Both the position numbers and the translations under genes were made by a program. The notes beneath the pieces are model-generated. The model had not been told where the DNA came from. It searched no databases and saw nothing but the letters and a program-made list of their open reading frames with translations. Of a stretch of DNA of 50,923 nucleotides, positions 1-6,819 are shown piece by piece. The stretch covers positions 1-50,923 of the forward strand of contig CANRJW010000007.1 of NCBI GenBank assembly GCA_947631035.1. Direction: 5' to 3'. The stretch is from an uncultured Bacilli bacterium. GTDB taxonomy: Bacteria > Bacillota_I > Bacilli_A > RF39 > UBA660. The first letter of the stretch is position 1. The number at the start of each line of letters is the position of its first letter.

Positions 1-19
1 AAAACTTTATTTAATTAAA

Positions 20-50
20 AGAGAGCCATTCTTTTATAATGCTCTCCTTT
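20..50 (-). terminator. Rho-independent terminator after frr
   Basis: GAGAGC at 21-26 pairs with GCTCTC at 41-46, and the pairing extends into ATT/AAT. Read on the minus strand the hairpin is followed by a short T-rich run, so it probably ends the transcript that carries frr. A T-run also follows on the plus strand, so it may work in both directions. Confidence 0.6.
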
Positions 51-87
51 TAACATGACTTAGTCTGAATAGTTACAAAAAAAAGAA

Positions 88-615
88 TTAAACGGTCATT
101 AATTCTTCTTCCTTTTCCTTTAATTTTTCATCGACAATTTTATTATATTTATTAATTGCTTCTTGTACATCATCCATTAATCTTTTTTCTTCATCTTCAG
201 GATATTCTTCTTTTTTAATCGCATTATTTTCCTCTTGGCGTATATTACGTAGAGCCACTTTTGCTTCTTCAGCAACTTCTTTTGCTTCTTTGACGTATTC
301 TCTTCTTCTTTCTTCGGTAAGTTCAGGAACCGTTAAAATAATCAATTCTCCATTATTCGTGGGAGTAATCCCAATATTTGCTTCATTAATAGTTCTTTCA
401 ATATCTTTTAAAGCACTTCGGTCAAAGGGTTTAATCATTAATTGTCTTGCTTCTGGAACCGTAATATTGGCTAAACTTTGAATGGGTGTTGCTACTCCAT
501 AATAAGGAACCATAATGCCATTTAGCATAGCAGGATTTGCTCTTCCCGCTCTAATATTTAAAAGTTTATTTTCTAAAGCAAGGATTGCTTTATCCATCTT
601 TTCTTCAACGTTCAT
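88..615 (-). CDS. frr: Ribosome recycling factor
   Basis: Releases 70S subunits from mRNA after termination, together with EF-G, in the cytoplasm. The 175-residue protein has the family's typical features: the RAGRANP motif near residue 23, the central P-x-Y-Y-G-x-x-T/P-I-x-x-L-A segment, and the long charged helices of the three-helix domain at the C-terminus. It is about ten residues shorter than the usual 185, mostly at the N-terminus. In most Firmicutes frr follows rpsB-tsf-pyrH. Here it follows two unrelated membrane-protein genes, only 9 bp from the preceding stop, so it is presumably co-transcribed with them. pyrH is not in the window. Confidence 0.95.
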   Translation of the reverse strand: MNVEEKMDKAILALENKLLNIRAGRANPAMLNGIMVPYYGVATPIQSLANITVPEARQLMIKPFDRSALKDIERTINEANIGITPTNNGELIILTVPELTEERRREYVKEAKEVAEEAKVALRNIRQEENNAIKKEEYPEDEEKRLMDDVQEAINKYNKIVDEKLKEKEEELMTV

Positions 616-624
616 ACAATTCTC

Positions 625-1407
625 CTATTCATTAATTATTATATTATCATTATAATCGACGGAATTTGTTTTGACAACATAATTCATAACCAAATTGCCA
701 AATTCATCGATATAGATAACAAAAGTTTCATTTTCTTTTAAATTTTTTAAAGTTTCTTCTACTTGAATACTTTCGCTTTCGCTAGTAGTTTCATTCATAC
801 TTTCTAATTCTTGTCTTATTCTTTCTAAAACTTGCGTTAAAGTCGTATTGTATTTCAAAAGTAACTCTTCAGTTGTCAGTTTCTTTCCAGTTAAGACATT
901 AAAAGTATAAGATTTTACTTTACTCGATGCGGAAAACCCGGTTTCACAATTAAAATTAGATTCTAAAACAAGTAGCGTAATATATTCTTCATACGTATAA
1001 ATTCCATAATCTAAATAATTGGTTTCAGCAATTTGTTCTTCATTTTCGTAAACACACGCTGTTTGTTCGGTTTGCTTTTTCAAAGTTTGATTGACACTTT
1101 CTACATAAGTTTTTAATTCATTCGTTGCATTTAACGCATCTGAACTATTTAAATTAATCACCGGAAATTTACTTGTAAGAGATAAAGACTCGCTTAATAC
1201 AACTTCATTCGTATAATAGATAAAATCTTTATTTTTTTCTTCCTTATTTTTATCGCTTACAATGACGTTTTCATTTTCATCGACGATTTTTTCTTTTTGC
1301 TTATTTTGAAAATTGGTATAAATAAGATAAGAGCCACCCAAAACAATCAGTACAATGAGAAAAAAGAATAAGCCAAAACCTAAAAAATTATTTGATTCTT
1401 CATCCAT
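625..1407 (-). CDS. Membrane-anchored extracellular protein of unknown function
   Basis: A 260-residue protein with one N-terminal membrane segment (about residues 9-30) and no lipobox, so it should be anchored with the rest outside. The external part is rich in Ser, Thr, Asn and Glu, has two cysteines that could form a disulfide, and its spacing (a domain with NLNSSDALNATNELKTYVE, then a LTGKKLTTEELL segment) recalls the PdaC/RsiV (DUF4163/DUF3298) type of extracellular domain. That resemblance is weak and by eye only. The start overlaps the end of the upstream gene by 8 bp, and frr follows after 9 bp, so the three form an operon. Confidence 0.7.
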   Translation of the reverse strand: MDEESNNFLGFGLFFFLIVLIVLGGSYLIYTNFQNKQKEKIVDENENVIVSDKNKEEKNKDFIYYTNEVVLSESLSLTSKFPVINLNSSDALNATNELKTYVESVNQTLKKQTEQTACVYENEEQIAETNYLDYGIYTYEEYITLLVLESNFNCETGFSASSKVKSYTFNVLTGKKLTTEELLLKYNTTLTQVLERIRQELESMNETTSESESIQVEETLKNLKENETFVIYIDEFGNLVMNYVVKTNSVDYNDNIIINE

Positions 1408-1996
1408 TTTGATTCCCTTCCATTTCTAATAAGGCTCTATCTATATCCATTTTAATTAAATTTTTGCGATAATCCGTGAAATAATCTTCTGGATTCACAT
1501 CTCCTACCAAAGTACCAACTTCATTATTGAAATAAAGAACGTTTCCTTCTTTTACAATCACAATCGTTGGGGCACTAACCTTTTGTTCTTTAGTATCAGA
1601 AAATGGTAAATAAGCACTTAATTTAGTTACAATACTTTTATAGGTTTTATTATTTAATTCTCTATCTTTATAAAAATCATAATAATATATTTCTTCTACA
1701 TGATGTAAGCTTGCCATTTCATTTAAGTATTCAGCATAGTAATGACTCCAAATATTACTTGAAAATCCCATAAAGAGAATACCGGTTTTTCCATTTAAAA
1801 GTTCTAATGCTTCGCTTTCATTAACGTATTTATAAAGATTATTCTTAGAAATATCTTTATATTCAGTAGCAAATCTTACATTATCAGCAATATCGGTATG
1901 ATAATCTTTCGTTCCTAAATAAGCAAATAAATAAAGCATTACCACAAATAACACTAATTTTACGATACTCTTTTTATTATTTTTCAACTTCTTCAT
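1400..1996 (-). CDS. Membrane-anchored thioredoxin-fold-like protein lacking the CxxC motif
   Basis: 198 residues: a basic N-terminus, one membrane segment (about 11-28), then a soluble domain whose order of elements suggests a thioredoxin fold. These are a GKTGILFMGF strand followed by the helix where CxxC normally sits, a YYYDF strand, and an APTIVIVKEGNVLYF strand with the cis-Pro position conserved. The active-site position reads SSNIWSHY with no cysteine, so it cannot do thiol chemistry. It resembles bacteriocin-transport accessory proteins in outline. ATG start with AAGGTAG upstream. Fold assignment is inference. Confidence 0.6.
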   Translation of the reverse strand: MKKLKNNKKSIVKLVLFVVMLYLFAYLGTKDYHTDIADNVRFATEYKDISKNNLYKYVNESEALELLNGKTGILFMGFSSNIWSHYYAEYLNEMASLHHVEEIYYYDFYKDRELNNKTYKSIVTKLSAYLPFSDTKEQKVSAPTIVIVKEGNVLYFNNEVGTLVGDVNPEDYFTDYRKNLIKMDIDRALLEMEGNQNG

Positions 1997-2020
1997 ACTA
2001 TCACTACCTTAAGTATAACA

Positions 2021-2045
2021 AAAAAAGCAGTAAATTGCTTTCTTT
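2021..2045 (-). terminator. Possible terminator upstream of the thioredoxin-like gene
   Basis: AAGCA and TGCTT flank a 6-base loop, with a T-run on the minus strand. It could stop minus-strand readthrough from the small-peptide locus into the frr operon, but the stem is short. Confidence 0.4.
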
Positions 2046-2083
2046 TTTCTCCATCTTTACAAAAAAACTGGTTATAAATTTTT

Positions 2084-2112
2084 TTGCATTTATTTTAAAT
2101 TTATATTATAAT
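2084..2112 (+). promoter_or_regulatory. Promoter of predicted antisense RNA, locus 1
   Basis: TTGCAT at 2084-2089 and a perfect TATAAT at 2107-2112 with a 17-base spacer. It points toward the 3' end of the small hydrophobic-peptide gene on the other strand. The same arrangement (TTG-type -35, 17 bases, TATAAT) recurs at the two related loci near 21.6 and 23.5 kb. Confidence 0.7.
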
Positions 2113-2117
2113 CTATT

Positions 2118-2188
2118 TAAGCGAGTTACTAAGTATAGTGCTTGCCATATTTGGTTTGCACCATTCCTTTCGGAAATGGTGTTTTTTT
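2118..2188 (+). ncRNA. Predicted antisense/antitoxin RNA, locus 1
   Basis: About 70 nt between the promoter at 2084-2112 and a hairpin terminator (CACCATT 2159-2165 with AATGGTG 2175-2181, then seven Ts at 2182-2188). It holds no credible coding frame. It converges with the minus-strand transcript of the 22-residue hydrophobic peptide and would be complementary to that mRNA's 3' region. By analogy with type I toxin-antitoxin loci such as par of pAD1 it is a candidate RNA antitoxin. Function is inferred from layout only. Confidence 0.5.
2159..2188 (+). terminator. Terminator of predicted antisense RNA, locus 1
   Basis: Stem CACCATTCC/GGAAATGGTG with one bulge, followed by T7 on the plus strand. 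Confidence 0.7.
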
Positions 2189-2240
2189 AAATTCAATGAA
2201 CCTTATCAACCTCACCCCCCTGAAGAGAACTGCTTGTGGC

Positions 2241-2309
2241 TTAGTCGAATAGTATCAATAGAACTATTATCACTAATAAAGCAACTATTAAAAAGTCACG
2301 TTTATCCAT
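2241..2309 (-). CDS. 22-residue hydrophobic peptide, type I toxin-like
   Basis: ATG preceded by GAGGTGG at a good distance; the product has a charged head (MDKRD) followed by about 17 nearly unbroken hydrophobic residues (core LLVIIVLLIL) and a final Asp. This fits membrane-acting peptide toxins of type I toxin-antitoxin systems (Hol-Tox/Fst-like in general character). It lies between the XRE/surface-protein operon and a converging plus-strand RNA. The core LVIIVLL is shared with the peptide encoded at 23297-23383, which supports that both are real genes of one family. Toxicity is untested inference. Confidence 0.6.
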   Translation of the reverse strand: MDKRDFLIVALLVIIVLLILFD

Positions 2310-2349
2310 TGTGACCACCTCAATCCTTTTTAAAATTTTGGTGGCAAAC

Positions 2350-2378
2350 AACATCACTTCGTAAATCGCAAGAACACT
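2350..2378 (-). promoter_or_regulatory. 5' leader of small-peptide mRNA with weak promoter
   Basis: A minus-strand TTGCAA, 17 bases, then TAAAGT is a possible promoter (within about 2380-2408). The leader that follows carries AGTG..CTTGC, which can pair with GCAAGCACT near the mRNA 3' end, a feature also seen more clearly at the 23.2 kb copy. Confidence 0.3.
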
Positions 2379-2384
2379 TTATCA

Positions 2385-2425
2385 AACAAAAAATAGATTT
2401 GCAAATTCCTAATTTGGCAAATCTA
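2385..2425 (-). terminator. Terminator after the XRE gene
   Basis: TAGATTTGC (2394-2402) pairs with GCAAATCTA (2417-2425), with a further AAATT/AATTT inside. On the minus strand it is followed by TTTTTTGTTT. It would end the surface-protein-XRE operon. Confidence 0.7.
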
Positions 2426-2438
2426 TAGCACAATTAAA

Positions 2439-2480
2439 CAAATTCGCTAGAGAATTTAACAAATTTCCCTAGCGAATTTG
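2439..2480 (-). terminator. Perfect 12-bp inverted repeat downstream of the XRE gene
   Basis: CAAATTCGCTAG (2439-2450) pairs exactly with CTAGCGAATTTG (2469-2480) around an 18-base centre. There is no strong T-run beside it, so it may be an mRNA-stabilising hairpin ahead of the true terminator, or a protein-binding site. Confidence 0.5.
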
Positions 2481-2517
2481 ACCCTTTTTGGCAAAATTGG
2501 TATTTTTTGAAAAATTT

Positions 2518-2700
2518 TTACTTTTTTTCTAATTTTACTTTATAACCACAAGTATTTAGGATTTTTAAGTACATCTCAAGTGTAATTTTATTTATACCTA
2601 CTTCATATCTTGAGTATTGTTGTTGGGTTACTCCTATTTTCTTAGCTAATTCTTTTTGAGATAGGCCACTAGACTTTCTTATATCTTTTAGACTTCTCAT
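2518..2700 (-). CDS. XRE-family transcriptional regulator (60 aa)
   Basis: A single Cro/CI-type helix-turn-helix fills the protein: IRKSSGLSQKELAKKIGVTQ is a textbook HTH_3, followed by QQYSRYEVG and a short helix. It would bind DNA as a dimer. Its ATG overlaps the TGA of the surface-protein gene (ATGA), so the two are translationally coupled and the regulator probably controls that operon. The inverted repeat TTGTC-AAAA-GACAA over the -35 of the surface-gene promoter (4721-4734) is a plausible operator. A second small XRE gene (16316-16507) stands beside another surface gene of the same type. Confidence 0.85.
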   Translation of the reverse strand: MRSLKDIRKSSGLSQKELAKKIGVTQQQYSRYEVGINKITLEMYLKILNTCGYKVKLEKK

Positions 2701-4673
2701 GAGGCACTATTGGTTGGCGCAAGGGCAATACGGAAACTGCGACCGGTATCTTTAGCACCTTCGTTACGACGGAAATCGAAGACACCGGAACCCGTACCAC
2801 TGTAGTGAGCACCACCACGATTGAACCAAGATTCACTAGAAGATACGAACCAAGCTTCGTCATTATGCCAAGAACTAATTTGTCGATTTTGGGTATTATA
2901 TTTTCGACTTTGAAAAGGTCCCATCTCTCCGGTCGCATCTCCTAAAATTCTTTTATTATATTCTAAAGAATTTATATTATTGTATTTGTCATAATATTTT
3001 TCTTCAATTTTTGATAAAGTTAAACCGCTTTTATCACTACTATTTGGTGAAATACTAGTCATAACTCCCATAACATATTCCCATGTTCCTCCACTCATAT
3101 CAAAAATTCCCGTATTATTTTTTGTTGTACTTGCTTCAGTACTTGAAGGATACACATTAGATTTTTCATTGGCAGTTCTCGGAGTTGTAGTAGTGTAATC
3201 TTTATAAGCATCATATCCAGTAGTTGGTGCAATTTTTGCTGAAACTCCAGTTACATAATTTTGACTATTATTGATTCGTATTTCTTCACATGTTGTTTCA
3301 CCATCTGTATTAGTACATCTTCCATAGATACTTTGCGTTAAATAAGCTACTACTCCCCATTCCGTATTCTTTAACATATGGCTTTGTAATTCTGTTTTAT
3401 ATTGTTTTGATGTATTAAATGCATTTCCTACTGTTATATTTCTCCAACTATAGACATTTGGCTTTATTATTACTTTTGTAGGTTCATTTGTATCTTTTTC
3501 TGCTCCAGTTTTTTTCCAACTATTAGTGTCTTTTAAAGAATTATCTTCATTTTGGTTATAGCCCGTTTCAAATTTTCCTACCCATATTCCTTCGCTTTCA
3601 GGAAAAGCTAGAAATGCTGGATGCGTCATCCATTTTCCTACTTCACAAGTTCCGGTTCCTCCTGATTCTGTTGGGGTGGTACATTCTGTTTCACTATCCG
3701 TTGTATTCTCTAAACCAAACCTAATCTCTATTGCTTTTTCTTTTCCTTCTTTTATTGTTGTTAATCCTGTATAGTCGGTTCCCATATCAAAGATTTGATA
3801 TTGATACTTTGGTATCCATACAAAATAACTTTCGATATCTTCTTCATTTATTGTTGCTCCTGTTTCATATGTGTCTTCTTTTCCATTTGCAAGGATTACT
3901 GCATTCGCCCATTTCTTTTTCCCATATTCATACCATTTTGCTGTTGGATCTGCTTTGGTGACATCCCCATTTTCTTCATTTATTTGTACTGCAACCATTC
4001 CTTTGCCTAATACTGGGTCTGCTCCTTGTAATAAGGGTTCACTATATATCGCTATTTCATTTTGTACTGCTTCTATTACCACTTTACTTTTGAATATTTT
4101 ATTTTGACTTTCATTTCCTGCATTCTCATCTATCCATATTCTTACTTCATGACTTTTTTCTTCATAAGGTTTTAATGTACCTGTTCCTATTTTATATGTT
4201 TCTTGGTCTTTGCCATCCATTTGTTGTGTTAATGTTAACTTATTATTACTATCTAGTTTTACTGCTATATCTTGAGATGGTAATTTATTTTCTTCTACAT
4301 TCTCTACTTCTAGTTCTACTTGATAATCCACTCCTACTCCACAAGCATTTCTTATTTTAAATTGATAGGCATCTGTATTGCTTCCTGTTTCTTCTTTCAT
4401 AGGATAGGCATGATACAAATTTAGAGCTTCTGTTACTTCTTCCATCTCTATTTTGATACATTCTGTTCCTATAATATTTTCATTCTTTTCTTTTGTTTCA
4501 TATTTTATATAAGCATAACTAAAAGACACTACCATTATAAGTGTTACTATACTTATTAAACTTACTATTATTTTCTTGAGTCGTCTTGGTTCCTTCTTCT
4601 TATTATTATCTAATATACCCCCCCCCAGACGACGATTTTCACTGGTTGGGAGGTTCTTTTTGAAATTATTCAT
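2697..4673 (-). CDS. Phase-variable (ON) surface protein with C-terminal SUMF1/C-type-lectin-like fold
   Basis: 658 residues from the ATG at 4673, which has GGAGGAGAAAG before it. A cytoplasmic head (1-33) contains LGGG encoded by a run of nine Gs; a membrane segment covers about 35-55; the middle holds a C(x)nC domain and a WYEYGKKKWANAVIL segment found in the paralogue at 14220-16172. The last 330 residues look like the formylglycine-generating/SUMF1 fold: WMTHPAFLAF, WVGKFETGY, NTEWGVVAYL, GIFDMSGGTWEYVMG, and at the end SWFNRGG..GVFDFRRN..SFRIALAP. That end matches the variable region of diversity-generating-retroelement targets and uses many C-ending codons (TTC, TAC, AAC, ACC) unlike the rest of the gene. 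Surface ligand binding is likely; enzymatic sulfatase activation is not supported. Confidence 0.75.
   Translation of the reverse strand: MNNFKKNLPTSENRRLGGGILDNNKKKEPRRLKKIIVSLISIVTLIMVVSFSYAYIKYETKEKNENIIGTECIKIEMEEVTEALNLYHAYPMKEETGSNTDAYQFKIRNACGVGVDYQVELEVENVEENKLPSQDIAVKLDSNNKLTLTQQMDGKDQETYKIGTGTLKPYEEKSHEVRIWIDENAGNESQNKIFKSKVVIEAVQNEIAIYSEPLLQGADPVLGKGMVAVQINEENGDVTKADPTAKWYEYGKKKWANAVILANGKEDTYETGATINEEDIESYFVWIPKYQYQIFDMGTDYTGLTTIKEGKEKAIEIRFGLENTTDSETECTTPTESGGTGTCEVGKWMTHPAFLAFPESEGIWVGKFETGYNQNEDNSLKDTNSWKKTGAEKDTNEPTKVIIKPNVYSWRNITVGNAFNTSKQYKTELQSHMLKNTEWGVVAYLTQSIYGRCTNTDGETTCEEIRINNSQNYVTGVSAKIAPTTGYDAYKDYTTTTPRTANEKSNVYPSSTEASTTKNNTGIFDMSGGTWEYVMGVMTSISPNSSDKSGLTLSKIEEKYYDKYNNINSLEYNKRILGDATGEMGPFQSRKYNTQNRQISSWHNDEAWFVSSSESWFNRGGAHYSGTGSGVFDFRRNEGAKDTGRSFRIALAPTNSAS
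4618..4626 (-). repeat. G9 tract, in-frame contingency repeat
   Basis: Nine consecutive Gs on the coding strand, codons 16-19 of the surface gene. With nine the reading frame is open through all 658 codons; any change not a multiple of three would truncate the protein within a few codons. Long G runs are otherwise absent from this AT-rich window apart from the tract at 23015-23024. Confidence 0.9.
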
Positions 4674-4701
4674 TTCTCTTTCTCCTCCATATCTTAATCT
4701 A

Positions 4702-4730
4702 ATTCTACACTCTTTTTTGTCTTTTGACAA
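4702..4730 (-). promoter_or_regulatory. Promoter of phase-variable surface gene, with inverted repeat on -35
   Basis: TTGTCA (complement of 4725-4730), 17 bases, TAGAAT (complement of 4702-4707). The -35 lies in TTGTC-AAAA-GACAA, a possible XRE operator. Confidence 0.75.
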
Positions 4731-4732
4731 GA

Positions 4733-4760
4733 CATGAAAAAAAGGCTTTACTTAGCCTTT
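4733..4760 (-). terminator. Terminator of rpsB-tsf
   Basis: AAAGGCT/AGCCTTT stem (4741-4760) followed on the minus strand by a run of seven or more Ts. The stem includes the tsf stop codon. It separates tsf from the surface-gene promoter, so the surface gene is independently transcribed. Confidence 0.8.
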
Positions 4761-5637
4761 AATTTCCTTTTACTTGATTCATTACTTCTTCAGCGAAGTT
4801 TTCATTTCTTTTTTCCATTCCTTCACCAACTTCATAACGAACCATTTTTATAATTTCTCCACCATTATTAGTTACGTAGGTTCCAACCGTCATATCGCCA
4901 TCTTTTATAAAGTCTTGTTCAGCTAAACAAACTTCTTTATAAAATTTCTTAAGTCTACCTTCTACCATTTTTTCTGCGATATCAGCAGGTTTTCCTTCAT
5001 TCATAGATTGTTCTTTTAAAATCTCACGTTCACGAGCAACAACCTCTTCAGGTACATCACTTATGAAAACATAATTTGGTTTCATAGCAGCAGATTGCAT
5101 GGCAACATCTTTAGCAACACTTTCTGTTGTACCTTTTAAAACTGTTAATACAGCGATTTTACCACCCATATGTAAGTAAGAACCAAAAACTTCTTCATTA
5201 CTTTTTTCCACAACTTCGATTCTTCTAAGTGATAATTTTTCACCAATCTTGGCTGTTTTGGCAACAATTAAGTCATTTATAGTACCATCACTTACAGATA
5301 CATTTAATGCATCTTCTAAAGTAGTAGCATCACTTTTTAAAATAGCATTTCCTATTTCATCAATCATACTTGTAAATTCTTCATTTTTACTAACAAAATC
5401 GGTTTCAGAATTTACTTCTAAAATAACAGCTTTATTGCCATCCATATAAATATTGGCAAGGCCTTCAGCAGCAATACGATTTCCTTTTTTTTCAGCTTTG
5501 GCAATTCCTTTTTCTCTTAAATAATCCATAGCAGCATCTATATCACCATTGCATTCAGAAAGGGCTTTTTTACAGTCCATCATGCCTGCGCCACTTTTTT
5601 CACGTAAATCTTTTACTAAACTTGCTGTAACTTCCAT
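4759..5637 (-). CDS. tsf: Elongation factor Ts
   Basis: Nucleotide-exchange factor for EF-Tu. 292 residues, normal length. The N-terminal UBA-like domain (LVKDLREKSGAGMMDCKKAL, about 7-26) and the TDFVSKNEEF motif (79-88) that inserts into EF-Tu are both intact, followed by the two core subdomains and a final helix. It lies 17 bp downstream of rpsB in the universal rpsB-tsf order and ends in a strong terminator. Confidence 0.98.
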   Translation of the reverse strand: MEVTASLVKDLREKSGAGMMDCKKALSECNGDIDAAMDYLREKGIAKAEKKGNRIAAEGLANIYMDGNKAVILEVNSETDFVSKNEEFTSMIDEIGNAILKSDATTLEDALNVSVSDGTINDLIVAKTAKIGEKLSLRRIEVVEKSNEEVFGSYLHMGGKIAVLTVLKGTTESVAKDVAMQSAAMKPNYVFISDVPEEVVAREREILKEQSMNEGKPADIAEKMVEGRLKKFYKEVCLAEQDFIKDGDMTVGTYVTNNGGEIIKMVRYEVGEGMEKRNENFAEEVMNQVKGN

Positions 5638-5654
5638 TCTAAATCCTCCCTTTT

Positions 5655-6623
5655 TTATTTTAAATTATTAATTAATTCTTCTTTTTTCATTGTAGAATAA
5701 CCTTTGATACCTTGTTCTTTAGCAATAGATTTAAGTTCTGCTAAAGTCATTGTAGAATAATCTTTTTGCTCTTTTTTACTTTCTTTTTTAGTAGGTTTTT
5801 CTTCAGCATGTTCTTCTTGTTCTTCCACTTCTACTTCTTCTTGTACTTTTCTAGGTTCAATATTTTCTACAACAGATGCCATATTAACTTCTTTGGCATC
5901 ACTTTTATTTTTATCTTCTTCAGTTACATAATCAACCATTTCTAAACCACGAGATTCACAAATAGCATTATTAAGTACCCCAATAACAACTTTAACAGCA
6001 CGAACCGCATCGTCATTAGCTGGAATACAATAATCTACGTCATCTGGGTCGCAATTTGTATCGACAATTCCAAATACCGGAATATTTAATTTTCTAGCTT
6101 CACGAATAGCATTCATTTCCTTTTTAGGGTCAACGATAATAATGGCTTGTGGTAACTTATTCATTTCACGAATACCACATAGAACACGATTTAATTTATC
6201 ATATTCTTTTCTTAGTCCAATGACTTCTTTTTTAGGAAGTACATCAAAGACACCATTACTTTCCATTTCTTCAATTTCTTCTAGACGTTTTACTCTTCTT
6301 CTAATCGTTCTAAAGTTGGTAAGAGTTCCTCCTAACCATCTTTCTGTTACATAGTAACTATTACTACGTAGGGCTTCTTCTTTGCATACTTCACTTGCTT
6401 GTTTTTTGGTTCCCACAAACAAGAATGTTCCACCATTATCCGCAATGGCTTTTAATTCTGCATAAGCCTCCTCTAACTTTTCTACTGTTTTTTGTAAATC
6501 AATGATGTGTATTTCATCTCTTGCTGCAAAAATATACGGTTTCATTTTTGGGTTCCATCTTTTTGTTTGATGTCCAAAATGAACTCCTGCTTCTAATAAA
6601 TAATTCATAGAAACAACGGCCAT
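5655..6623 (-). CDS. rpsB: 30S ribosomal protein S2 with C-terminal SAP/Rho-N-like extension
   Basis: The ATG at 6623 is chosen because AAGGAGG precedes it and the protein then begins [19 protein letters not shown], as in S2 generally. Residues 1 to about 230 are ordinary S2 ([30 protein letters not shown]-like [16 protein letters not shown]). After that come about 55 acidic, low-complexity residues and a 35-residue tail, [20 protein letters not shown] then a KKEELI helix, typical of the Rho N-terminal/SAP helix-extension-helix. The total, 322 residues, is about 70-80 more than usual. The extension may bind nucleic acid; that is inference. Confidence 0.95.
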   Translation of the reverse strand: MAVVSMNYLLEAGVHFGHQTKRWNPKMKPYIFAARDEIHIIDLQKTVEKLEEAYAELKAIADNGGTFLFVGTKKQASEVCKEEALRSNSYYVTERWLGGTLTNFRTIRRRVKRLEEIEEMESNGVFDVLPKKEVIGLRKEYDKLNRVLCGIREMNKLPQAIIIVDPKKEMNAIREARKLNIPVFGIVDTNCDPDDVDYCIPANDDAVRAVKVVIGVLNNAICESRGLEMVDYVTEEDKNKSDAKEVNMASVVENIEPRKVQEEVEVEEQEEHAEEKPTKKESKKEQKDYSTMTLAELKSIAKEQGIKGYSTMKKEELINNLK

Positions 6624-6663
6624 AAAAAATTCCTCCTTCGTTATAACATCTGCCAAGATCAAC

Positions 6664-6700
6664 TTATATTTATCACCTCTTCGGCACTCGATAAATATAA
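6664..6700 (-). promoter_or_regulatory. Hairpin in rpsB mRNA leader
   Basis: TTATATTTATC (6664-6674) pairs perfectly over 11 bp with GATAAATATAA (6690-6700), about 40 nt before the start codon. A ribosomal-protein autoregulatory leader is a plausible role; no known Rfam family was recognised by eye. Confidence 0.5.
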
Positions 6701-6778
6701 TCCCTTAAACATGTCTATTTGCTAACTTTTTAGCCATTTGTATTTTAGCAAAAACTAAGTCTACTTACAAGCATTTTT

Positions 6779-6807
6779 ATTATAATATATCGAAAAAATT
6801 GCAAAAA
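6779..6807 (-). promoter_or_regulatory. Promoter of rpsB-tsf
   Basis: Perfect TATAAT on the minus strand (complement of 6779-6784) with TTTTTG 17 bases upstream. It gives a leader of about 150 nt before rpsB. Confidence 0.55.
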
Positions 6808-6819
6808 ATGCGCAAAATC

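Larger units (their letters stand above)
4618..4730 (-). repeat. Shared promoter-leader cassette, copy 1
   Basis: From the -35 to the G-tract this segment is nearly identical to 23015-23128: same -35/-10, same GGAGGAGAAAGAGAA ribosome site, same N-terminus MNNFKKNLPT, same RLGGG. The flanks differ fully upstream of the -35 and after the G-tract. The shared CCTCCC just inside the gene can pair with the GGAGG ribosome site. Confidence 0.85.

Noticed and set aside
2213-2219. C6 run near toxin locus 1 as a third contingency tract
   Set aside because: Only six Cs and outside any coding frame; lies in the 3' region of the small-peptide mRNA, so no frame switch is possible.
3731-4360. Open frames on the plus strand opposite surface gene 1
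   Set aside because: Composition (runs of Leu, Phe, Tyr, Ile) is the mirror image of the Glu/Lys/Asn-rich protein on the other strand; no ribosome sites.
2697-4673. Active formylglycine-generating enzyme for the LTA-synthase-like sulfatase
   Set aside because: The SUMF1 resemblance is in fold landmarks only; I see no copper-binding cysteine pair of FGE, the protein is external, and LTA synthases use an unmodified Thr.
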